From NCBI GenBank assembly GCA_964501915.1, contig CAZCVP010000073.1, positions 1 through 33,005 of the forward strand: DNA of 33,005 nucleotides, written 5' to 3'. Within the stretch, counting starts at the first letter, position 1; each line of letters opens with the position of its first letter. A program made the position numbers and the translations under genes. Of this stretch, positions 22,994 to 30,119 are shown one piece after another. Source of the stretch: CAYFPX01 sp964501915. Its GTDB lineage: Bacteria > Myxococcota_A > UBA796 > CAJQPC01. The notes under the pieces were generated by a model. That model worked only from the letters and a program-made list of their open reading frames with translations. It searched no databases and was not told the origin of the DNA.

Positions 22994-23746
22994 TCAGGCG
23001 GGCACGGTGCCCACGGCCAGGCCGAAGAGCATGTGGTCGACGATGCTGTCCTCCGTCACCTCGGCGGCGTGCAAGGCCTTGAACGCTGGAGAGGCCTCCC
23101 GGTAGATCCGCCGAATGGCCTCCCTGCGACCGTCGGTGATGGCGCCGTTGGCGGACCAGGCGTCGACGTCTTCCGTGGAGACGTGGTCGTGGACGGTGGC
23201 CTCCTCGAAGCCCGCGCCCTCCAGCAGCTCCCGCAGGTCCTCCCGGAGGTAGAAATTCCGCCGCGCCGGGTTCCGGAGCCGGAGGATCTCGAAGTACTCG
23301 CTCCGGTCGCGCTCGCCATAGGCGCAGAGATTGACGACGAGCACCCGGCCGCCCGGCCTCAGCACGCGGAACATCTCGCCGACGGCCCGCGCGTCGTCCA
23401 TGAACTGGATCCCCTGGCGGCAGACGCACCGGTCGAAGGAGCTGTCGTCGAAGGGCATGTCGTGGGCGGAGCCCAGGACCAGCTCGTCGGTGAAGCGGCG
23501 TCCCTGATCGGCCATCTCGGGGGTCAGGTCGAGGCCGACGAGGTGGTCGACTCGGCCGTGGAAGAGACGCGACACCAGTCCCGTGCCGCAGGCCACGTCG
23601 AGGACGCGGTGCTGGGGCTCGGCGGCCAGCAGCTCGACGGTCTGCGCGGCGATGACCGGATCGGTGCACCAGTGGCTGGAGGCGTCGTAGGTCGGTGCCC
23701 GGGCGGCGAAGTGGGCCCGGACGTCAGGGGTGTCCACGAGGTTCAT
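22994..23746 (-). CDS. Class I SAM-dependent methyltransferase
   Basis: This 250-residue protein has a Methyltransferase_11/UbiE-like core: motif I VLDVACGTGLVSR (about residues 48-60), an acidic residue at the end of the second strand (VGLDLTPEM), motif II near FDDSSFDRCVC and motif III MFRVLRPGGRVLVV. The substrate cannot be told. It is clearly related to the methyltransferase half of the upstream GyrB-like fusion: both share LDLTPEM, FRVL(K/R)PGG, a YGE.D motif and LEGAGF. The coding regions overlap by 23 nt in different frames, so translation is probably coupled. Tandem related methyltransferases suggest sequential or alternative methylation of one substrate. Confidence 0.88.
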   Translation of the reverse strand: MNLVDTPDVRAHFAARAPTYDASSHWCTDPVIAAQTVELLAAEPQHRVLDVACGTGLVSRLFHGRVDHLVGLDLTPEMADQGRRFTDELVLGSAHDMPFDDSSFDRCVCRQGIQFMDDARAVGEMFRVLRPGGRVLVVNLCAYGERDRSEYFEILRLRNPARRNFYLREDLRELLEGAGFEEATVHDHVSTEDVDAWSANGAITDGRREAIRRIYREASPAFKALHAAEVTEDSIVDHMLFGLAVGTVPA

Positions 23747-25703
23747 CGGCGGGTCGGGTGGGCTTGCGGGCCGAGAAGATGCACCATCTCCACCGGTCGC
23801 GAATTCGACCGTCGGGGGTGATCTCGAAGGGGTGGACTCGCCGGACCTCGTCGGGAGCCTCGTAGTAGAGGTGCCGGATCTCGTGGCGGTGCAGGCTGGT
23901 GGTCTCGTGGGTGTCGATCCAGCGATCGATGGACTCCCAGACGAAGACCTCCTTCATCTGGATGTCCACGAAGCCGGCACCCTCGAGCATGGCGACGTAG
24001 TCGGAGTCCAGGGGGTTGTTGAAGAACAGGGGCTGCTTCTTCTTGAAGATCCGGTACATCCAGGCGGCATCGGCCTCACCGTAGGGCAGGATCTGCCCCA
24101 CCACGAACAGCCCACCGGGCTTGAGCACCCGGAAGATCTGGGCCACCGGGCGCTGGGGCCTGGGGAGGAGGTGGAGCACCTCGCGGGTGCAGACCACGTC
24201 GAAGGAGCCCTCCTCGAAGGGGATGTCGTAGACGTTGCCCTGGTGGACCTCGTCGAGACGGGTCTCGGCCTTGGCGACCATCTCCGGGGTGAGATCCAGC
24301 CCCACGATCTTGGAGACCTTGGACCGGAAGGCCTCCCCCACCACACCGCTCCCGCAGCAGACGTCCAGCAGGACGGCGTCCTCCGGGACATCCGCCATCG
24401 CCGCATGGGCCTCCAACAGGGGCTGGCTCGTGAGCCACGAGCAGGACTCGTGCCAGTTCGCGGACCGGATGCCGAACTGCTCGATGTAGACCTCCTCGGA
24501 GACCTTGGGGTCGATGATCCGGTAGCTGGCCCGCTCGCTGGCCCGCCGGGCGGCCAGGCGGGCGCGGGACGCCTCGAGGGCCTTGCCCACGATGCGCAGC
24601 GCGATCTCCCGGTGGCCTTCCAGGAAGTCCAGGAGTCCGGCGACGACGACAACCTCCACCTGGCGGGTGACCCGGCTGGCGAGCAGGCTCTTGGTCTGTC
24701 CTCCGAATTCCGGCTCGCTCATGCGCAGGGACAGGACAGCCGTGAGCCCCTCCCGGATGTCGTAGCCGGCGATGTCTTCGCCAGCGTCCCGGCTCAGGAG
24801 GTGGTGGTCCTCGGCGTAGCGGTTGACGGCGTAGGTCAGGGCCGCCTGGAGTCCGGCGATGTGGGTGCCTCCCTGGGCGGTGTGGATGCTGTTGACGTAG
24901 CCGGTGAGCCGCTCGGTGTAGGCCGTGGTCCACTGGAGCGCGACCTCGAGCTCGACGCCTTCGCTGACGCCGTCGAAGTGGATCGGGTCGGCATGAAGGG
25001 CGACGCGGCCATGGTTGAGGTGGTGCACGTAGCCCGCGAGCCCGGTCTCGTACTGCCACCGTCGTGTCTGGTGACCACGGCGGTCGTCCAGCAGGATCTC
25101 GATGCCGGGGTGGAGGAAGGCGAGCTCCTCGAGCCGTGGGGCCAGGACGGCGGGGTCCAGGTCGTGGCTGAAGATCTCGGGGTCCGGCAGGAAGTGCAGC
25201 AGGGTGCCGCTTCGTTCCGAGGGGCCCAGGTCCCGGACCTCGCTGACCACCCGACCCCTCTCGAAGTGCTGGCCGTGGTGCCGACCGTCCCGGTGCACCT
25301 CGAGCCGGGTCCAGGCACTCAGGGCGTTCACGCAGCTCACACCGATCCCGTGCAGTCCTCCGGAGACCTCGTAGGCTTCGCCGCCGAACTTGCTGCCAGC
25401 GTGCAGGGTCGTCAGGACGAGCTCGCAGGCGGGCCGTCCCAGGTCGGGGTGGAGATCGACGGGAATGCCCCGACCGTTGTCCGACACCGCGCAGGACCCG
25501 TCCTCGTGGAGCACGACCTCGATCGCGGTGCAGAAGCCCGCGAGGGACTCGTCGATGCTGTTCTCCACGACCTCGAAGACGAGGTGGTGGAGGCCTTCGG
25601 AGCCCGTGGAGCCGACGTACATCGCCGGGCGGCGGCGCACCGCTTCGAGGCCCGGCAGGACGACGATCTGTCGGGCGCTGTAGCTGCCGGTGGGATCACT
25701 CAT
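23724..25703 (-). CDS. GyrB-type ATPase/transducer fused to SAM methyltransferase
   Basis: One open frame of 659 residues. Residues 1-390 match the N-terminal 43-kDa part of GyrB: an N-terminal arm, RRRPAMYVG (23-31), the catalytic Glu44 and Asn48 (FEVVENSIDE), the G1 box SDNGRGIP (74-81), the G2 box SGGLHGIGVS (114-123), GGTH (278-281) and the QTK lysine loop (336-338). At about residue 390, where GyrB would enter its TOPRIM domain, the sequence changes to a class I methyltransferase (400-650) with motif I LLDVCCGSG (445-453). TOPRIM and the GyrA-binding region are absent, so it cannot be a gyrase subunit. ATP-driven dimer clamping is probably retained. The ATG overlaps the upstream stop (ATGA). 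No usable internal start separates the halves. Function unknown. Confidence 0.85.
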   Translation of the reverse strand: MSDPTGSYSARQIVVLPGLEAVRRRPAMYVGSTGSEGLHHLVFEVVENSIDESLAGFCTAIEVVLHEDGSCAVSDNGRGIPVDLHPDLGRPACELVLTTLHAGSKFGGEAYEVSGGLHGIGVSCVNALSAWTRLEVHRDGRHHGQHFERGRVVSEVRDLGPSERSGTLLHFLPDPEIFSHDLDPAVLAPRLEELAFLHPGIEILLDDRRGHQTRRWQYETGLAGYVHHLNHGRVALHADPIHFDGVSEGVELEVALQWTTAYTERLTGYVNSIHTAQGGTHIAGLQAALTYAVNRYAEDHHLLSRDAGEDIAGYDIREGLTAVLSLRMSEPEFGGQTKSLLASRVTRQVEVVVVAGLLDFLEGHREIALRIVGKALEASRARLAARRASERASYRIIDPKVSEEVYIEQFGIRSANWHESCSWLTSQPLLEAHAAMADVPEDAVLLDVCCGSGVVGEAFRSKVSKIVGLDLTPEMVAKAETRLDEVHQGNVYDIPFEEGSFDVVCTREVLHLLPRPQRPVAQIFRVLKPGGLFVVGQILPYGEADAAWMYRIFKKKQPLFFNNPLDSDYVAMLEGAGFVDIQMKEVFVWESIDRWIDTHETTSLHRHEIRHLYYEAPDEVRRVHPFEITPDGRIRDRWRWCIFSARKPTRPADEPRGHP

Positions 25704-26143
25704 CGGGTCTGGGTGCTCGACGGGTCGTCGTGGTCGTCCAGGACCTCGCGGACGCGGCTGGCGTGGTGACGCTTGCTGTGGGCGAGGGTCTCGAACCAGC
25801 TCGCGATCTCCGGGAAGCCCTCGGAGTGAGCCGTGCGGGCCATCGCCGGGTAGTCCTCGAGCCCGGCGGCGTTGTCGCCGGAGAGCACGGCCAGGAGGTT
25901 GTCGTCGGTGCTGCCCACGGGGAGGCCGGTGGCCGGGTCCCCCACGAGGCGGAGGTAGTCCAGGTGCCCCTGTCCCAGGAACCGCTCGGCCTGTGCCAGC
26001 TCCCGGAGTGCGTCCGCGGCGTCGGGATAGCCCTCGATCTGGGCGATCCGGGCGTAGTAGTCGAGCAGCAGGTGCGCCTGGGCCTCCCGGGCGAAGGCCT
26101 CCAGCAGGTGCTGGTGGGTGTGTGAACCGCGGAGCTCGACCAA
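25700..26143 (-). CDS. Rubrerythrin-like protein with degenerate diiron site
   Basis: The 147-residue protein aligns over the whole ferritin-like domain of rubrerythrin: LRGSHTHQHLLEAFAREAQ at the N-terminus and EGFPEIASWFETLAHSKRHH near 108-127. A C-terminal rubredoxin domain is absent. Glu20 and Glu53 are kept, but the following His is replaced, the GE..E pair is GDNAA, and the AEKHH glutamate is lost (HSKRHH), so peroxidase-type diiron chemistry is doubtful. The TTG at 26141-26143 was chosen: GAGGA lies 7 nt upstream and the N-terminus then matches the family; a longer frame to 26305 adds an unsupported tail. It is the first gene of the upstream block, and its stop overlaps the GyrB-like start. 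Confidence 0.75.
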   Translation of the reverse strand: MVELRGSHTHQHLLEAFAREAQAHLLLDYYARIAQIEGYPDAADALRELAQAERFLGQGHLDYLRLVGDPATGLPVGSTDDNLLAVLSGDNAAGLEDYPAMARTAHSEGFPEIASWFETLAHSKRHHASRVREVLDDHDDPSSTQTR

Positions 26144-26333
26144 CTTCCTGTCCTCGAGACCCCCCGGTATCGTATGGAGGGTGGGCAGTCCAAGGAGTGG
26201 TCGTGGTGACGAACAGCCTCGCTGGAGCTCGCTGGCTGGAGAGGCCGCAGAGGGCACGGGCCTCGGCTGGACTCGATGCCGTCGGCGTGACGTCGGCCAG
26301 GGCATCCGTCCAGGCCTCGCCGGAGCAGGCTCC
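26144..26333. other. Intergenic region upstream of rubrerythrin-like gene
   Basis: About 190 bp separate two divergent genes. A CATACGATACC stretch (26165-26177 region, minus strand) could be a -10 element for the leftward block, but no matching -35 was found. Nothing else is recognised. Confidence 0.3.
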
Positions 26334-26747
26334 TTGAGGGCCGAGGTCTCGCTGTTGGTGGCCCACGCCGTGCTGCTCGGGTGGCTCCTGGTCCAGGGTC
26401 CCCTCGCCGGTTCCTACAGCACTCCCTGGACGGGTCAGGACCCGAGCGCGTCGGATCACCGGTTCGTCGTCCGCGACCCCCACAGCCACCTGCCGCTGGA
26501 GGGCATGCCGGGGTTCAGCGGTGACCGGGCGGATGCCTGCCTGCGCATGGAGGGATTCCTGGTCACGGCCGCCGAGGCCCTCGCGCGAGCCGGTGTCTCG
26601 CCGCCCCTTCCTCCTCACCAGGTCCCTGGCCGGGTCGAGGGCACGAGCTGCGCCGTCTACGACCCGGCCCTCACACCCCTGATCCGGGAGTTCGATGCCG
26701 CCTGGCGCAGGGCGGGCCTGCCCGCCGCGGGTCCTCTCGGAAGGTAG
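26334..26747 (+). CDS. Hypothetical membrane-anchored or secreted protein, 137 aa
   Basis: I do not recognise this protein. A TTG at 26334 with GGAG 8 nt upstream gives an N-terminal hydrophobic segment (about residues 6-22, LLVAHAVLLGWLLVQG) that could be a signal anchor, followed by a soluble domain with two cysteines (near DACLRMEGF and TSCAVYD) that might form a disulfide. Third codon positions are strongly GC-rich, as in neighbouring genes, which supports real coding. It is divergent from the rubrerythrin-led block and convergent with the small membrane gene at 26767. The reading frame stays open further upstream to 26118, so the start is uncertain. Confidence 0.55.
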   Translation: MRAEVSLLVAHAVLLGWLLVQGPLAGSYSTPWTGQDPSASDHRFVVRDPHSHLPLEGMPGFSGDRADACLRMEGFLVTAAEALARAGVSPPLPPHQVPGRVEGTSCAVYDPALTPLIREFDAAWRRAGLPAAGPLGR

Positions 26748-26766
26748 CCGGGGAGGACCCCGCGCG

Positions 26767-26940
26767 TCACGGCCCGTCCTCGCCGGCCAGGTGCCAGTGC
26801 GTCAGGGCCATCTCCTGCACCCGCCAGGCGTCTCGCAGCGACACGTGGTGCGAAGCCAGCGCCAGCGACAGGAGCCCGCTGAGGACCAGCAGGACCCAGA
26901 GCGTCCACGGCTCCTGGCTGCGCCGGGTGTCATCGGCCAC
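26767..26940 (-). CDS. Small single-span membrane protein, 57 aa
   Basis: A GTG at 26938-26940, 8 nt after the stop of the arylsulfotransferase-like gene, opens a 57-residue frame. It has a charged N-terminus (ADDTRRSQEPW), one membrane helix (about residues 12-30) and a polar tail with several His and Trp residues. GAGG lies about 11 nt upstream, further than ideal. The close spacing suggests co-transcription and perhaps a membrane partner of the upstream beta-propeller. No family is recognised. Confidence 0.5.
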   Translation of the reverse strand: MADDTRRSQEPWTLWVLLVLSGLLSLALASHHVSLRDAWRVQEMALTHWHLAGEDGP

Positions 26941-26948
26941 GACCGATG

Positions 26949-28361
26949 CTACCTCGAGGCCAGCGCCGCCAGCCGCGCCGCCACCTCCGGACAGGCGAGG
27001 CTGTTGGGCAGGACATCGCACGCGTCCACGCGCTCCACGCGGTAGACGCTGTCCTGCTCGTCCCCGAAGCGCACGCGCCAGTCGACCACGCCACGGGCCG
27101 GATCCACGGCGAGGATCTCGGAGTAGCCGGCCTCGTTGCCTTCGATGCAGGGCACGTGTCCGCGAGCGGCGAGGATCCGACCGTCGGGCAGGTGGTCCAC
27201 GTCCCCGAGGGCGGCCTCCCAGAACCCGTCCTCGGTCCAGGACCAGGTGCGGGTGTAGGTCCCGGCCGCGGTGTCGATCGCGAAGATGGACAGGCGGCTC
27301 TGCTCCCGGTCGACGCCGTTGTCGAAGGTGAGCACCTGCCCGCCGAGTATCTCCAGGCCGTGCTGACACTGGGGCCAGTCGTCCTCGTCCAGGGGGGCCC
27401 CGGCGTCGTCCACCAGGGCCAGGTCTCCCTGCGGGCCGGCCACCCAGGCCACCTCGTCGGTGTCGATGTCGACCGCGATGAGCTGTCGGGGCTTGCAGAG
27501 GGCGATGGTGGCCCGGCGGGCGTCCAGGTCCACGTCGGCCCAGTTGGCGTGGTAGGCGTCGCCGTGGCCCGGCTCCAGGCGGCCTGCGTCGACCCCCTGC
27601 TGGCTGTTCCAGGTCCAGGTGAGCTGGCCGGTCTCCGGGTCGTGGACGTGCAGCACGAAGCCCGTCCACTGGGTGTCGGCGTCGTGGTTGGGCGCCTCGG
27701 CCAGCGTGAGCAGGGAGCCGTCGGAGAGCTGCCGTGCCTCGTGGTGGAAGCGCAGGCCGTCCGAGCCCTCGAAGGCGGACCGGTAGACCACCTCGCCGCG
27801 GAGGTCCACCAGGGTGGCCGCCCCCTCGGTGCTGTCGCCGCCGCCCCAGAGGAAGACACCGGCGCCGAGGTAGTCGACTCCCAGGCCGAGCGCGACGCCG
27901 TCGGGAATGCCGCCGTAGGACCAGCGCAGCCTGCCCTCGGCGTCGTAGAGGAGCAGGCGGTTCGGCATCGCCCGGCTGCAGACCTGGGCGTGGTTCAGCA
28001 GCAGGTAGGGGCCGTCCGGCGTCCCTTCGAGGGTCAGCTCGGGGAGCGGCTCGTCCTGGGTGTCGGTGGTCAGCAGGTGCCCCGACGAGGCGCCGTCGAG
28101 TCCACCCTCGCAGAGGGGCGTGGCCACGCAGTCGTAGGAGGTGTCCGCCAGCAGCCCCGCCAGCAGCAGGTCGTGCTGGAGGGCCACGGCCTCGCGCTCG
28201 ACGAGGTGCTGCTCCTCGGGTCGGTCGACGCGGGTGCAGACCAGGCGCAGTCCCGCCGCGGCGTCCAGGGCGACGCTGAGGTCCCGGGCCTGCGGCAGGC
28301 CTTCCACGGCGGTGTCGGAGAGGGAGGAGACCGTGGACTCGCAGGTGGGCGGCGGGTCCAC
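26949..28361 (-). CDS. Arylsulfotransferase (ASST)-like beta-propeller protein
   Basis: The protein shows repeated blade-like segments and ASST-family landmarks: HHEARQLSDGSLLTLAE, the AYHANWADVD block, and CQHGLEILGGQVLTFDNG, where ASSTs carry catalytic and substrate-binding histidines. ASST enzymes transfer sulfate between phenols in the periplasm, independent of PAPS; many propeller relatives have other or unknown roles. The GTG at 28361 is the first standard start, but the frame continues upstream to a stop near 28542 and encodes a hydrophobic stretch followed by QPGC. A CTG at 28461-28463, preceded by GAGGGAG, would give a 504-residue product with a signal sequence and possible lipid-modified Cys. 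That longer form is attractive for an exported protein but needs a rare start codon. Confidence 0.75.
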   Translation of the reverse strand: MDPPPTCESTVSSLSDTAVEGLPQARDLSVALDAAAGLRLVCTRVDRPEEQHLVEREAVALQHDLLLAGLLADTSYDCVATPLCEGGLDGASSGHLLTTDTQDEPLPELTLEGTPDGPYLLLNHAQVCSRAMPNRLLLYDAEGRLRWSYGGIPDGVALGLGVDYLGAGVFLWGGGDSTEGAATLVDLRGEVVYRSAFEGSDGLRFHHEARQLSDGSLLTLAEAPNHDADTQWTGFVLHVHDPETGQLTWTWNSQQGVDAGRLEPGHGDAYHANWADVDLDARRATIALCKPRQLIAVDIDTDEVAWVAGPQGDLALVDDAGAPLDEDDWPQCQHGLEILGGQVLTFDNGVDREQSRLSIFAIDTAAGTYTRTWSWTEDGFWEAALGDVDHLPDGRILAARGHVPCIEGNEAGYSEILAVDPARGVVDWRVRFGDEQDSVYRVERVDACDVLPNSLACPEVAARLAALASR

Positions 28362-28593
28362 GGAGTCGGTGGGCGGCGGGTCCGGGGCGGGGGGGCGCTC
28401 GTCGGCGTCGCACCCCGGCTGGCCCAGGACGACCAGCAGGGAGACCTGGGTGAGGACGGTCAGCTCTCCCTCGGAGTGGTGGCTGACTCCGCGGGTCCAG
28501 GTGCGGGGCAGGAGCAGGTCGAAGCCACTCCGCCGAGCCTACACCCTGGCAGCTCGGCGGTGGCGGGAGACCCTGCCGGGTAGGATGTCCGGC

Positions 28594-30114
28594 ATGCGGG
28601 TCATGCTCATCAACACGCCGATCGACACCGTCCTGCGGGACGGCCACGTCGACCCGGTCACCAGCTACCTCTTCTACAACTCGGCGCCGCTGGGCATCCT
28701 CTACATCGCCGCCGTGCTGGAGCGGGCCGGGCACACCGTCGCGGCCATCGACGCACCGGCCCAGGGCCTGGACGTGGCGGCCACGGTGCGGGCCGTCGAG
28801 GCCTTCTGTCCCGACGTGGTGGGCCTGTCCACCAACACGGTGGTCTTCGAGAGCGCCAAGGAGTTCGGCGAGGCCCTGAAGGCGGCCCTGCCGAGCGTGC
28901 CGCTGGTGCTCGGCGGCTACCACGTCACGCTGTTGCCGGACGAGGCGATGGCGCCCCGCTGCTTCGACGTCGGCGTCATCCACGAGGGCGAGCACACGAT
29001 GCTCGACCTCGTCGATCACTACGCGGGCCGCAAGCCGCTGGACGCGGTCGACGGCGTCGTCTACCGGCTGGACGACGGCACGGTCCACCACACGCGGCCC
29101 CGGGCCAAGTTCCGCAAGCTGGACGAGCTCCCCTTCCCGGCGCGGCACCTGCTGCCGCCCGACCTCTACAAGCCGGTGCCGGTCGACCAGCACGGCATGC
29201 CCAAGTTCTCGATGGTCACGAGCCGGGGCTGCCCCCACGCCTGCGGCTTCTGCCAGAAGTCGCGCTCCGGCTACCGCAGCCGTCGCCCGGAGCTGGTGGT
29301 CGACGAGATGGAGCACCTCGTCCGGGACTTCGGGGCTCGGGACATCGCCATCGTCGACTCGCTCTTCTGCGCCAACAAGAGGCGGGTGATGGCGATCTGT
29401 GGCGAGATCCTGCGACGCGGCGTGAAGGTCTCCTGGACCTGCTCCTCGCGGGTCGAGGTGGTCGACAAGGAGATGCTCCAGACCATGAAGGACGCCGGCT
29501 GCTGGCGCACCCGCTTCGGCATCGAGAGCGGCAGCGACCGGGTGCTGGACTTCATCTCCAAGGGCATCACCAAGGAGAAGATCCGCAACGCCATCACCTG
29601 GGCCGACGAGGTGGGGCTGCGTCCCAAGGCCTTCCTGATGGTGGGGCACATGCCCGACACGCCGGAGACCATCCGCGAGACCATCGACTTCGCCAAGTCG
29701 ATCCCGCTCCACGACGTCACGGTCCAGATCAACACCCTGTTGCCCAGGACCCCGCAGATGGAGATCTGGGAGCGGGAGGGTGAGAAGTGGGGCCGGGTGG
29801 TCAACCAGACCACCGACGAGAAGTCCTTCTGGGAGCCCACCTTCGTGCCCTGGGGCATGGAGCCCGAGGACCTGATCGAGCTCCACCGGACCTTCTACCG
29901 GGAGTTCTACTTTCGCCCGATCACCCTCCAGCGCCACTGGGACGCGATCGGCAGCGTCCACGACCTCTACAAGTACGCCGCGGCGTCGAACCTCTTCTCC
30001 TTCCTCTTCTACAACGCCGAGGAATTCGCCTCCAGGAAGATGGTGCGGGGCGCGCTGCGGGAGGTCCGGCGGCTGCTGGGTCGCGGTGGGGGAGAGGAGG
30101 CGGTGGCGAAGTAG
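28594..30114 (+). CDS. Cobalamin-binding radical SAM enzyme
   Basis: The 506-residue protein has an N-terminal Rossmann-like B12-binding domain (about 1-150, with VVGLSTNTVVFESAKEF and VLGGYHVTLLPDEA) and a radical SAM core with the [4Fe-4S] motif CPHACGFC (Cys213, Cys217, Cys220). No DxHxxG motif is seen, as in many class B radical SAM enzymes. Such enzymes methylate unactivated carbons or rearrange lipids, cofactors and natural products. The C-terminus (400-506) is unassigned. Three in-frame ATGs lie at 28585, 28594 and 28603; 28594 is favoured because TAGGA sits 8 nt upstream. It is divergent from the ASST-like gene, so its promoter lies within 28464-28590. Confidence 0.9.
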   Translation: MRVMLINTPIDTVLRDGHVDPVTSYLFYNSAPLGILYIAAVLERAGHTVAAIDAPAQGLDVAATVRAVEAFCPDVVGLSTNTVVFESAKEFGEALKAALPSVPLVLGGYHVTLLPDEAMAPRCFDVGVIHEGEHTMLDLVDHYAGRKPLDAVDGVVYRLDDGTVHHTRPRAKFRKLDELPFPARHLLPPDLYKPVPVDQHGMPKFSMVTSRGCPHACGFCQKSRSGYRSRRPELVVDEMEHLVRDFGARDIAIVDSLFCANKRRVMAICGEILRRGVKVSWTCSSRVEVVDKEMLQTMKDAGCWRTRFGIESGSDRVLDFISKGITKEKIRNAITWADEVGLRPKAFLMVGHMPDTPETIRETIDFAKSIPLHDVTVQINTLLPRTPQMEIWEREGEKWGRVVNQTTDEKSFWEPTFVPWGMEPEDLIELHRTFYREFYFRPITLQRHWDAIGSVHDLYKYAAASNLFSFLFYNAEEFASRKMVRGALREVRRLLGRGGGEEAVAK

Positions 30115-30119
30115 GGGGG

